Shown in pieces: positions 17,495-25,185 of a stretch of 64,000 nt of DNA. The DNA comes from Veillonella sp. (GTDB taxonomy: Bacteria; Bacillota; Negativicutes; Veillonellales; Veillonellaceae), in NCBI RefSeq assembly GCF_041333735.1, contig NZ_JBGKFB010000001.1, forward strand, positions 1,233,001 through 1,297,000, read 5' to 3'. Under the pieces are notes generated by a model, which was given only the letters and a program-made list of their open reading frames with translations, ran no database searches and was not told where the DNA came from. Every line of letters begins with the position of its first letter. The stretch's first letter is position 1. The position numbers and the translations under genes are program-made.

Positions 17495-18802
17495 ATGTTC
17501 CAACTCGGTAAATCTGAAAAAGCCTTTGAAGAGGCTAAACGTTATATGCCAGGTGGCGTAAACAGTCCTGTTCGTTCCTACCGCAGTGTAGGTTCTAACC
17601 CTCCGTTTATTAGCAGTGCTAGCGGTAGCCGTATTTATGATATCGATAATAACGAATACATCGACTATGTGTTGAGCTGGGGCCCTATGATTTTGGGCCA
17701 TGCGAACCCTGAAGTTATTGCAAGCTTACAAGAGGCAATTCCTCGCGGCACTAGTTATGGTGCGCCTACACTACTAGAAACAGAATTGGCTAAGAAGGTA
17801 CAAGCCTTTATGCCATCTATGGAGGTTATCCGCCTCGTTAACTCTGGTACAGAGGCCACTATGAGTGCTTTGCGCGTAGCTCGTGGGTATACTGGTCGCG
17901 ATCGTATCGTAAAATTCGTTGGCTGTTACCATGGGCATAGTGATGCGCTTTTGGTAAAAGCTGGCTCTGGCCTTGCTACCTTTGGTGTGCCAGATAGCCC
18001 TGGCGTTCCACAAGGCGTAGCAGAAAATACCATAACTTTGCCGTACAATGACTCTGATGCAGTTCGCAAATTATTCGACGACATCGGCGATACTATTGCG
18101 GCGATTATCGTAGAACCTGTAGCAGGCAACATGGGCTGCGTGCCTCCAGAACCAGGCTTCCTTGAAACCTTGCGTGAAGTAACTAAGGCTCATGGTGCAT
18201 TATTGATCTTTGATGAAGTTATGTGTGGCTTCCGCGCTAGCAGCGGCGGTGCTCAAAAACGTTATAACATCAAACCTGATCTTACATGTTTAGGTAAAAT
18301 CGTTGGCGGTGGTATGCCACTTGCTGTATTTGGCGGTGCTCGTGAGATTATGAACCAAATTGCACCAGCTGGTCCTATTTACCAAGCCGGTACATTAAGC
18401 GGTAACCCTATTGCTGTTACCTCTGGTCTTGCAACGCTTTCCATTTTGCAACGAGACCCAACAATTTTTAAACAAGTTGAAGATGCAACCATAGCTCTTT
18501 GTGAAGGTTTTGAACGTTTGGCAGCTCAATACAATGTGCCTGTTGTAGTGCAACGGGTAGGCTCCATGTTCACCATCTTCTTCACTGATAAACCAGTTAA
18601 AAACTTCGATGATGCAGCAGCTTGTAATGAAGAACAATTCAAAATGTTCTTCCATCATAACTTGAGCCATGGTATCTACTATGCGCCAAGCCCTTATGAA
18701 AGTAACTTCGTATCTATCTGCCATAAGAGCAGTGAAATCGAACGTACATTGGCCGTAGCTGATGAAGCTTTCAAAAAAATCGGTGATACATTAAAAAATT
18801 AG
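17495..18802 (+). CDS. hemL: Glutamate-1-semialdehyde 2,1-aminomutase
   Basis: A 435-residue PLP enzyme turning glutamate-1-semialdehyde into 5-aminolevulinate. The PLP lysine is K268 in CLGKIVGGGMPLAVFGG. The N-terminus FEEAKRYMPGGVNSPVRS and IFDEVMCGFR (PLP aspartate) are family landmarks. AAGGAGA precedes the ATG. It is the last gene of the tetrapyrrole run. No terminator could be seen in the 84 bases after it, so read-through into the XRE gene is possible. Confidence 0.97.
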   Translation: MFQLGKSEKAFEEAKRYMPGGVNSPVRSYRSVGSNPPFISSASGSRIYDIDNNEYIDYVLSWGPMILGHANPEVIASLQEAIPRGTSYGAPTLLETELAKKVQAFMPSMEVIRLVNSGTEATMSALRVARGYTGRDRIVKFVGCYHGHSDALLVKAGSGLATFGVPDSPGVPQGVAENTITLPYNDSDAVRKLFDDIGDTIAAIIVEPVAGNMGCVPPEPGFLETLREVTKAHGALLIFDEVMCGFRASSGGAQKRYNIKPDLTCLGKIVGGGMPLAVFGGAREIMNQIAPAGPIYQAGTLSGNPIAVTSGLATLSILQRDPTIFKQVEDATIALCEGFERLAAQYNVPVVVQRVGSMFTIFFTDKPVKNFDDAAACNEEQFKMFFHHNLSHGIYYAPSPYESNFVSICHKSSEIERTLAVADEAFKKIGDTLKN

Positions 18803-18886
18803 TGATACATTATTATAAAATCAGTAATTCACTATTATGAAAGCATATAGTTTGTAGTTGTTTATGTATCGATGTAGGTGATGAAC

Positions 18887-19348
18887 ATGCAGTTTTACAA
18901 GAACTTAAAGCGTGCTCGCGTGCGCATGGGCAAAAGCCAAATCGAAGTAGCAAAGGCCGTAGGTATCAGTAATGCGGCGCTTTCAAATTACGAAACAGGG
19001 TATCGCGAACCAGATTTAGATACACTCTGTGCCCTGTCTCGCTATTATGGATTGACCTTGGATGAGCTGTTAGATGTAAATGGAGAACAACACGAGCCCA
19101 TCTATGATCTCAGTCCTGTACTCAAAAATAAATACATCGCCTATAAAGGTGAAGTATTCGAGTTGAAAGACTCACAAAAACGTGCGCTCTTGCGCGAGCT
19201 AGATAATCTATTTACTAAATTTGAGAAATCAAAGGTAGAAGATAAAAGTAGCAAGCCAAAAACGTACAAACATGGGAACCCACATATCAATCGAGCGGGC
19301 CTAGCTAACAGCGCTGGTAGCTTAGCGGCACGACGAAATATAAAGTAG
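18887..19348 (+). CDS. XRE-family transcriptional regulator
   Basis: A regulator of about 153 residues. Residues 2-60 form a helix-turn-helix of the Cro/CI type (NLKRARVRMGKSQIEVAKAV, then GISNAALSNYETG and LDELLDVNG). The remaining 90 residues are charged and end in a basic tail without a recognised ligand domain. GTG (18878) and ATG (18881) are alternative starts. ATG 18887 is preferred because AGGTGA sits 5 bases before it. It lies alone between hemL and the small-protein islet. Its target is unknown; control of the adjacent islet or of the hem genes is only a positional guess. Confidence 0.85.
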   Translation: MQFYKNLKRARVRMGKSQIEVAKAVGISNAALSNYETGYREPDLDTLCALSRYYGLTLDELLDVNGEQHEPIYDLSPVLKNKYIAYKGEVFELKDSQKRALLRELDNLFTKFEKSKVEDKSSKPKTYKHGNPHINRAGLANSAGSLAARRNIK

Positions 19349-19663
19349 GTTAATATACTAAATTATAGATTGAGTGGAACATGTTTATTTGAACAACTGA
19401 ATTAGAGTGATTTAAAAGCACCATCTATCTTAATGGGAAACGACACATAAATCGGACCTAGGTAGATGGTGCTTTTGTATTACTATATTGTAAATGCCTG
19501 TGCTAACGCTTTGAGATTTTTTAGGTTAACTATAAAAATAAATTAAAGATAACAATATTAAAATATCAGTTGGTGATATAAGTTGGTTTAATATATAATT
19601 GAAATATAGAAGTGATCAAGATGAGTTAATGTGGTCTATTAAATTTAATATAGGGAGATAAGA
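19349..19663. other. Intergenic region after the XRE gene
   Basis: This stretch of 315 bases holds one strong terminator-like hairpin (19414-19476) and then very AT-rich sequence up to the weak GGGAG site of the next gene. I see no further gene, promoter of good match, or RNA gene in it. Base composition shifts to AT-rich from about 19500 onward. Confidence 0.6.
19414..19476 (+). terminator. Long terminator hairpin after the XRE gene
   Basis: AAAAGCACCATCTATC and GGTAGATGGTGCTTTT pair over about 14-16 bp around a 31-base loop, and the right arm ends in TTTTG. As the arms start with AAAA and end with TTTT, it could work in both directions. Confidence 0.75.
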
Positions 19664-19891
19664 ATGTATTTTATAGATGAAATTATAGATTTTATTAATA
19701 AAAATGTTGACTCTTGGTTGATTGCGACTTTGATCTTGTTATGGGCAATAATATTTCCTCAATATACAGGGATTCATTTTAATGGTGACTTTAAGCGTCC
19801 AGGTTCTATTGAATCTACTCTAACACGAATTATTGCAATCCTCATGCTTATCGGTCTGTTTATAGTGGAATTTGTTTTTGACAATAAATAA
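19664..19891 (+). CDS. Small membrane protein (islet paralogue A1)
   Basis: A 75-residue protein of unknown function with two transmembrane helices (about residues 17-33 and 53-71). The first helix ends in IIFPQYTGIHF. The next gene has the matching LFLFPQFSGVKE, so the two look like diverged paralogues. GGGAG lies 10 bases before the ATG. It opens the AT-rich islet. Codon use looks more AT-biased than in the flanking core genes (by eye). No toxin-like or lytic motif was recognised. Confidence 0.6.
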   Translation: MYFIDEIIDFINKNVDSWLIATLILLWAIIFPQYTGIHFNGDFKRPGSIESTLTRIIAILMLIGLFIVEFVFDNK

Positions 19892-19923
19892 GATGATTTA
19901 TTTTATTTGTTTAGGACGGAATT

Positions 19924-20127
19924 ATGAATGTAATAGAAAGATTGCTCTTTGAAGAAGGTTATTCTTTTTTCTTGGTGTGTGTAATATTAATTTTTTTATT
20001 TTTGTTTCCACAGTTTTCTGGGGTGAAAGAGAGTAAACTATTAATTAAATATAGAATTTCTCCACGGCTATTTATATTGTTTATGTTGATACTTGTGATA
20101 TTAATGCATTATGGTCTAAGCCTTTAA
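19924..20127 (+). CDS. Small membrane protein (islet paralogue A2)
   Basis: A 67-residue protein with two hydrophobic segments (about 13-29 and 47-66). It shares the FPQ-aromatic-[ST]-G-[IV] motif and two-helix plan with the 75-residue protein just upstream. Its C-terminus is shorter and lacks the charged linker of the first copy. AGGACGG precedes the ATG. The function is unknown. Confidence 0.55.
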   Translation: MNVIERLLFEEGYSFFLVCVILIFLFLFPQFSGVKESKLLIKYRISPRLFILFMLILVILMHYGLSL

Positions 20128-20302
20128 GAATATAAAAGTTTCTAAGCCAATTGAACATGACATTATTGATGAATTGATAGCATGTATGGTTGATAATGCA
20201 TCCAGTAGCGGGGTTATGTCTACTGAAGAAAGGCTTAACCTCTTAGCCAAATATAATACTTAGCAAAGAGCTGATGAGGATAGAGAGAACGAGCTTGATT
20301 AG
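20120..20302 (+). pseudogene. Remnant of a small soluble protein, no start and one internal stop
   Basis: The frame from 20120 reads through a coherent protein-like sequence (KPIEHDIIDELIACMVDNAS, then STEERLNLLAKYNT), meets TAG at 20261, and continues QRADEDRENELD to TAG at 20300. The part has charged, helix-forming composition like a real gene. There is no usable start codon with a ribosome site. I read it as the 3' part of a decayed gene, not as an expressed one. Confidence 0.45.
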
Positions 20303-20329
20303 AATGAAATAGATAAATAATGGGGGAAT

Positions 20330-20722
20330 ATGAATATTGGAATAGTTTTGCTTTTAATAGGAGTAATTCTTTATATTATAGGTAATATTGCAGATACGGT
20401 TCATTATGATGTTGGTGTATCTACAACTCATTATGGAATTGAGGCAACAGGTGCGTATACAGATTATGTGGGAAATATAAATGATGCTTAAATATGGGAT
20501 TCAGATTATAATCGAATAATTTATCAATATTGGTATAATCATCCACAAGAACCATTAGAGGTTTATAATGGTCCGAGCGGGCATGCTATGCTAATTAAAA
20601 GAACACCGTTTGGTGTATTGCAACACAAAGGTACTACTTATGGGGATAATAGAGATTGGTATATTAGTAGAGATTTTGATAGGTATAATGGAAGATTATA
20701 TTATAGAAGGGTAAGGATGTAA
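20330..20722 (+). pseudogene. Anchored protein gene interrupted by an in-frame TAA
   Basis: ATG at 20330 follows GGGGG and starts a hydrophobic helix (MNIGIVLLLIGVILYIIGNI). The frame meets TAA at 20489 (codon 54), then continues without further stops for 76 codons (IWDSDYNRIIYQYWYNHPQE onward) to TAA at 20720, giving 130 codons in all. The composition on both sides of the stop is protein-like, rich in Tyr, Asp and Arg. It is most simply a nonsense mutation in a once-intact anchored protein. Two separate genes are less likely, as the second half has no start or ribosome site. I do not recognise the family. Confidence 0.6.
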
Positions 20723-20731
20723 TAAAGATAT

Positions 20732-21118
20732 ATGCGAATAAGTTTATTGAAAGAACTTGGGGCAAATTTATTTAAATATATGTTTGGTGGTATTGTAGTA
20801 GCCTTTATACTAATTATAATTGTTGGTATCACTACTCGATATTATCATTATAATGACAATTCTTCTGCATTAATCAGATATGGATATTCTCTCTACAAAG
20901 AGGATTTGATTGATGAGATAAACTGGATTCGCATTGGTGATAAGTTTATGGTGAAGAATTCTGACTATACTGACTTTAAGGCAAAGTATAATCAGAGTAG
21001 ATTCTTAGCTGATATAAATGATAATAAGGACAAAATTAGTGCAGGTCTTAATACCAATAGCATTAGAGTCCAGTTGAAAGAAGACTTTATACGAATTAAA
21101 TATAAAATGGTGGATTGA
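20732..21118 (+). CDS. Membrane-anchored islet protein
   Basis: A 128-residue protein of unknown function. Residues 16-37 (YMFGGIVVAFILIIIVGITT) form one transmembrane helix. About 90 polar residues follow, with a predicted-beta segment near WIRIGDKFMVKNSDY. It begins 9 bases after the end of the broken gene and overlaps the next frame's possible TTG start. The ribosome site is weak (AATAAAGATAT), so the start is uncertain. The layout (short N-terminus, one helix, compact outside domain) is shared by most islet members. Confidence 0.55.
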   Translation: MRISLLKELGANLFKYMFGGIVVAFILIIIVGITTRYYHYNDNSSALIRYGYSLYKEDLIDEINWIRIGDKFMVKNSDYTDFKAKYNQSRFLADINDNKDKISAGLNTNSIRVQLKEDFIRIKYKMVD

Positions 21119-21123
21119 TAAAG

Positions 21124-21540
21124 ATGGTTTTCGATAGGGTTGTTATTAATAAATTAAAAATAATTATATTTGTAGTAGGAATAATCATAGGCTCATTTAG
21201 TGGTGCTCTTGTATTAGAGAAAATAGATAATACATTGGAATCCATTTATTCTGGTAGACAAGCTCTTATTTGGAATGAATATAAAAGTTTTGATCATCGT
21301 GAGCATTTTACTATCAATGCCATCTATCCTTTTAAATATGAAATTGGTAGTGTTAGACCTTATTTTATTGTTGATGCAGTAAGTAATAGTAATATGGATA
21401 CAATAGAAAAATCTTTAGCTTTAAATGGATGGCAACAAATAGAGGCTAATACATTTAAAAAAGAAACTAGTGGAGACGTATTAAAATTATCTGTAAAACC
21501 TATTAACATGAATGAATTTATGATTGTATATTATTACTAA
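21124..21540 (+). CDS. Membrane-anchored islet protein with C-terminal GWxxI motif
   Basis: A 138-residue protein. Residues 10-31 (KLKIIIFVVGIIIGSFSGAL) form a transmembrane helix. The outside domain ends SLALNGWQQIEANTFKKE, then a strand-like LKLSVKPINMNEFMIVYYY. The genes at 22145 and 22774 end with the same pattern (Leu, Asn, Gly/Trp, Ile, then two strands), which suggests a diverged family. ATG 21124 is preferred to an in-frame TTG at 21115 that overlaps the previous stop, because GGTGG lies at a workable distance only from 21124. Function unknown. Confidence 0.55.
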   Translation: MVFDRVVINKLKIIIFVVGIIIGSFSGALVLEKIDNTLESIYSGRQALIWNEYKSFDHREHFTINAIYPFKYEIGSVRPYFIVDAVSNSNMDTIEKSLALNGWQQIEANTFKKETSGDVLKLSVKPINMNEFMIVYYY

Positions 21541-21649
21541 CTTTTACAAATGGAATCCATACTATTAGTTATGTGCTAATCGTAATAATTAATGAATAGT
21601 TATATAGGTAAAGTTATTCAGAAATGTATTAGTGGAGTTAGAAGAGATT

Positions 21650-22027
21650 ATGAACGCTGGGCGTATCTTATGTAGTATTTTACTAGCTATGTATGCAATA
21701 TATATTATACGAAATAATACAATAACTATTGCAGGCGCAAATGTTAAGAGAAGCCTTGTTCTTACAATGATACAATTAGGTCAATTATTGATGATTGAAT
21801 TAATGGTTATTTTCGGTGGGACGATTTTACATAGCTTTTCTATTTTTTCGTTAATACTTGCGGTTCTTCTTTTGTGGGAAATGTTTGCACTAAAGCAAAA
21901 TCTCAATGAATATTTTATGTGCAAGGAAGGAAAAAGCTATGGCATTAGTATTATAGGAAAAGGTCGAATTGCTGTGTCTGTAGGACAGAGTATCCTTTTA
22001 ATCTTTCTTGGAATCTGGAGTTGGTAA
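21650..22027 (+). CDS. Polytopic islet membrane protein
   Basis: A protein of about 125 residues with four hydrophobic segments and no large soluble domain: residues 5-20, 35-58, 60-80 and a C-terminal helix ending in GIWSW. It differs from its anchored neighbours. A GTG at 21632 gives a 131-residue alternative. Neither start has a strong ribosome site, though AGAAGAG precedes the ATG. No family was recognised. Confidence 0.5.
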   Translation: MNAGRILCSILLAMYAIYIIRNNTITIAGANVKRSLVLTMIQLGQLLMIELMVIFGGTILHSFSIFSLILAVLLLWEMFALKQNLNEYFMCKEGKSYGISIIGKGRIAVSVGQSILLIFLGIWSW

Positions 22028-22144
22028 CATTTAATTAGCATTAAAGTTAACAATAATTCATAATAAAATATTAAATAGAATTACATCTTTATTATCCCTA
22101 TTTACTTATTTTATAATAATGAAAATTAAGATTAGTGGTGGAAT

Positions 22145-22564
22145 ATGAATAAAAGTTATTTTAAATTGAGTAGTTTGCCTTTTGCAGTTAAGTTTTATGT
22201 CGGTTTTGCTTTATTTGTATTTCTACTAATGGGGCTTACTTTTTTACATGCGTATATTAATAGACCTGAACAAATGAAAAGCCTTCAATTATATGAGCAA
22301 AAATTAGAAAGCATATCCTCGAAAAAAGTAAATGAAAAGTATTATACATCTGGTAGAAATGCTCAAAATAATAATCTTGAAATTACGTACGACTCTCTTA
22401 CAATTGGAGATGTTAAAGGAGAACTTTCAAAACAAAATATAGGCTGGAATGAAATCAACAAAAATCGTATTGTTGGACATGATTATGATACTAATATTTA
22501 TCTCGAACTATTTAAAGAACGAGGCTCTGATAAAGTGACTTTAATATTACAAAAAAGAAATTAA
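22145..22564 (+). CDS. Membrane-anchored islet protein with GWxxI motif
   Basis: A 139-residue protein. A helix at residues 16-37 (FYVGFALFVFLLMGLTFLHA) is followed by a basic and helical stretch. The C-terminal domain reads LSKQNIGWNEINKNRIVG, then strands NIYLELFKERGS and KVTLILQKRN. The plan matches the 21124 and 22774 proteins. GGTGGA precedes the ATG. Unknown function; an anchored domain on the outer face of the inner membrane is inferred from the single helix. Confidence 0.55.
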   Translation: MNKSYFKLSSLPFAVKFYVGFALFVFLLMGLTFLHAYINRPEQMKSLQLYEQKLESISSKKVNEKYYTSGRNAQNNNLEITYDSLTIGDVKGELSKQNIGWNEINKNRIVGHDYDTNIYLELFKERGSDKVTLILQKRN

Positions 22565-22643
22565 TTATGGGTAGCAAAATTGTACTATCTCAACAACTAA
22601 TGCATAAATAGAACTCCAAATGGAAGCAGGGGTTGATTAGTAG

Positions 22644-22751
22644 TTGAGGAAAAAGATAATACTAATAATTAGCATATTAGGAAATATTTTTCGCTGTTTT
22701 TACTTGGTGGCTAGTTTGTTAGCAACTCTACTAAATAAATCTAGTATATAG
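22644..22751 (+). pseudogene. Possible 5' remnant: 35-codon membrane peptide
   Basis: A TTG-initiated frame encodes RKKIILIISILGNIFRCFYL followed by VASLLATLLNKSSI and a stop: a basic N-terminus and one long hydrophobic helix, like the anchor of the neighbouring genes but without an outside domain. The ribosome site is poor. It may be the leftover anchor of a deleted islet gene, or chance AT-rich sequence. Confidence 0.25.
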
Positions 22752-22773
22752 GCAGTATAAAGGACTTTGAGGG

Positions 22774-23205
22774 ATGAAATTTAAAACAATTTATTCTGTT
22801 GTTTGGTATACATTTATAGGCTGTTTTTTCGTATGGCTAATTTGTGGATTAGGCTATAGGTTTTTGTTTAATGATACTGTTGAGCAGTCTAGAATGGAAC
22901 TAACACAAGCTTTAAATGCAGCTTTCCCGAGAGATCACTATATAATTGATGGAGATGTATATGATTCGAACAGAAGAAATCTATTATCTATAGGAGTATC
23001 AATAAACATAAAGAAGGATTCACTACATAAAGATATAAAATCAATAAAGCCCTTAAATGGAGAATGGACTTTAATTGATCAGACTGCGTCTCGTTATGTA
23101 TATGAAAATGAATCGTATAGAGTATATGTAACAAAGTATTCAGAGAATGATGGATATATTGTAGTGTTAGCACGTAATAATTGGTTAGAAATATTGCATT
23201 TATAA
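22774..23205 (+). CDS. Membrane-anchored islet protein
   Basis: A 143-residue protein. A helix at residues 8-30 (SVVWYTFIGCFFVWLICGLG) anchors a polar domain containing IKPLNGEWTLIDQTASRYVY and then strands YRVYVTKYSEN and GYIVVLARN. This resembles the ends of the 21124 and 22145 proteins. GAGGG lies just before the ATG. Function unknown. Confidence 0.55.
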   Translation: MKFKTIYSVVWYTFIGCFFVWLICGLGYRFLFNDTVEQSRMELTQALNAAFPRDHYIIDGDVYDSNRRNLLSIGVSINIKKDSLHKDIKSIKPLNGEWTLIDQTASRYVYENESYRVYVTKYSENDGYIVVLARNNWLEILHL

Positions 23206-23256
23206 TTCATTATTAGGGATAAAAGCTTTTGCAGATTGTTATATTATAGTGAGCTT

Positions 23257-23751
23257 ATGGAGAAATATTACAATTATATAAATATGAATAAAATAATAGA
23301 TTTTTTTAAGAGTTTACTGCAGCTATCCAGGATATTGGTAGGTATATTTGGTCTATTTCTCTTTATAGGTGGGGGTTGGTTATATCATGATTTACAGTAT
23401 CGGTATGTAGTTGATAGCAGATACAATACAATTTTTGATAAGGCTTACAGTGTATATCTCATTAATAAAGGTATTTCGATGGATATTATTAATGATAAAA
23501 TTTATGCGATGAATGATGATGTCTATGTTATTATCAATCAAGAGAGCAATACAATTATCGTATATTATTTAAATCTAGAAGATGTTGAAACTATAAGTAA
23601 TTTTACTAGATTACAACAACAGTATTACGGTGATAAGATGATCTTACAACCTATTGAAAGTTTAGGTCCATCTGAAACATTTGATATGTATAAGAAATTG
23701 TCAGAAGCACCTGGAAGGTTTAAATCACAAGGTAGCCGAATTTCTTTTTAA
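23257..23751 (+). CDS. Membrane-anchored islet protein
   Basis: A protein of about 164 residues, counted from ATG 23257. TTG 23236 and ATG 23284 are alternatives, and none has a clear ribosome site. A transmembrane helix (LVGIFGLFLFIGGGWLYHDL) lies about 30-50 residues in. The outside part has strand-like VYVIINQESNTIIVYYLNLE and ends in a polar, Ser/Gly-rich tail. A hydrophilic segment of about 20 residues precedes the helix if the longer starts are used. Not recognised. Confidence 0.5.
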   Translation: MEKYYNYINMNKIIDFFKSLLQLSRILVGIFGLFLFIGGGWLYHDLQYRYVVDSRYNTIFDKAYSVYLINKGISMDIINDKIYAMNDDVYVIINQESNTIIVYYLNLEDVETISNFTRLQQQYYGDKMILQPIESLGPSETFDMYKKLSEAPGRFKSQGSRISF

Positions 23752-23858
23752 TAGCAGTATAATTTTAGACTCCAAGTTCTAACAATATAGTTAGGTCTTT
23801 AAGTATTTATTGTTAAGGGCTATTTTATTTATATACTTTAATATAAAAAAGGCGTTAT

Positions 23859-24281
23859 ATGAGAAAAAAATTGTTATTAATATTTTTAGTATGTGTTGCT
23901 ATTCTTTTTGTAACTATCAATATTAGAGATTCTATGCAACGACCATTTCATCGTGAACGAGTAAATAACTTTATTACGGTTGCTAAAGATATAATCCAAA
24001 ATAATGACCAACTAGAGATTACTGAAATAGGTGAAGGTGGACGTATGAAAGGTGGTGGGTGGGGGAATCATATCCACTTTAAATCAAATCTTTCAGAAGA
24101 GAAGACTGTTGAGTTAATTATTCCTCCATTACAAGCTATTACAGGCAATAAGATGATAGGTAAAGTATCTGATTCAAGGATAACTTCTTATCAATTTGGC
24201 TTTGCACAATTTGGTGGAGATTTACTTTATACCGGACCATATGATGGGAATTGGGAGTTGCTAGTCATCAGTCAACCTTAG
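23859..24281 (+). CDS. Signal-anchored islet protein
   Basis: A 140-residue protein with a short basic start and one helix (RKKLLLIFLVCVAILFVTIN). The rest is soluble, with a Gly-rich loop (GEGGRMKGGGWGNHIHF) and aromatic C-terminus (GPYDGNWELLVISQP). The helix could be a signal peptide or an anchor; there is no clear lipobox cysteine. AAAGGCG precedes the ATG. It is the last gene of the islet and is followed by a terminator. Family not recognised. Confidence 0.55.
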   Translation: MRKKLLLIFLVCVAILFVTINIRDSMQRPFHRERVNNFITVAKDIIQNNDQLEITEIGEGGRMKGGGWGNHIHFKSNLSEEKTVELIIPPLQAITGNKMIGKVSDSRITSYQFGFAQFGGDLLYTGPYDGNWELLVISQP

Positions 24282-24305
24282 AATGTAATAATATTAAATC
24301 AAACT

Positions 24306-24342
24306 GCAGATAGTTGATTATGTTTAATCAGCTATCTGTTAT
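24306..24342 (+). terminator. Terminator closing the small-protein islet
   Basis: CAGATAGTTGATTA and TAATCAGCTATCTG form a 14-bp stem (one G-U pair) around a 4-base loop, followed by a T-rich tail (TTATTTTATT). It comes 25 bases after the last islet gene. Confidence 0.75.
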
Positions 24343-24429
24343 TTTATTATGTTATCTATATCGAATAATTCCTATTAAAATTACTAGAATTTTACGATTT
24401 TATGAGTGTTTTATGATAAAATAAAAGGT

Positions 24430-25173
24430 ATGAATACTTCAACAACTAGGTCTATTACCTATAATGGCGACAGAATTGAATATGAGTTAACCATCAAGCG
24501 TGTGAAGAACATGAACATGCGCATTACAAAGGATGGTGTGATCCATGTGTCGGCGAATGCCTATGTGCCGGATTATAGGGTGGACAAGTTTGTTATTGAG
24601 AATATGCCATTCATTGAGCGAGCTCGTTACAAGATTGATGCATTGAATGCCAAGCGCGTCGATGCGTTGCAGTATGTGAATGGTGAAAGTTTATCAATCC
24701 TCGGCATTCCTGTTACGTTGCGCCTAGTTGAGCAGGACGGAAAGCCTCATATTGGCTTTGACGGAAAAGCCATCCTTACTATGGTGGTACCTCGTGGTAC
24801 GACCTTTGAGGCTAAGCATAAATTAATGCAAAGTTATTGGCGTAATTTAGGGGAGAAGGTCTTTGTTCATTGGGCAAAGGTCGTGTATCAACGCTACCAC
24901 AAGCAAGGTATTGATGTGCCTATGCCAATCATAAAACAGCAGCGTATGAAGAGTCGTTGGGGTTCTTGTACGCCAGCTAAGCAGCTCATAAAGATGAACA
25001 CCCGTTTATTAGAGGGGCCACAGGCGTATATTGAGTACGTTATGATTCATGAGTTTGCTCATTTTAAATATTTAGACCATTCTAAGAACTTTCACAATCT
25101 AGTGGCACAGTTTTTGCCAGATTGGAAAGCTCGTAAGAAGTCATTGAACGTGTATTTTGCTCATCGCCCTTAA
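24430..25173 (+). CDS. YgjP-like metallopeptidase (DUF45/SprT-fold)
   Basis: A protein of about 247 residues. The zinc motif is H207-E-F-A-H211 with a third histidine H217 in YLDHSKNFH. The upstream MKSRWGSCTPAKQLIKMN and N-terminal ITYNGDRIEYELTIKRVKNM segments are typical of the YgjP/DUF45 family of predicted metal-dependent hydrolases, whose substrate is not well defined. The frame opens at a GTG at 24406 with no ribosome site; ATG 24430 is preferred but its AAAGGT is unusually close. dnaE follows 12 bases later with AAAGGAGGTG between, so the pair may be one transcript. Confidence 0.85.
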   Translation: MNTSTTRSITYNGDRIEYELTIKRVKNMNMRITKDGVIHVSANAYVPDYRVDKFVIENMPFIERARYKIDALNAKRVDALQYVNGESLSILGIPVTLRLVEQDGKPHIGFDGKAILTMVVPRGTTFEAKHKLMQSYWRNLGEKVFVHWAKVVYQRYHKQGIDVPMPIIKQQRMKSRWGSCTPAKQLIKMNTRLLEGPQAYIEYVMIHEFAHFKYLDHSKNFHNLVAQFLPDWKARKKSLNVYFAHRP

Positions 25174-25185
25174 AGGAGGTGTACC

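Noticed and set aside
18782..18814. GTGATACATTA direct repeat at the hemL end as an attachment site for the islet
   Set aside because: Both copies lie within 22 bases at the hemL 3' end; no matching copy was seen at the far edge of the islet (about 24.3 kb), and there is no integrase.
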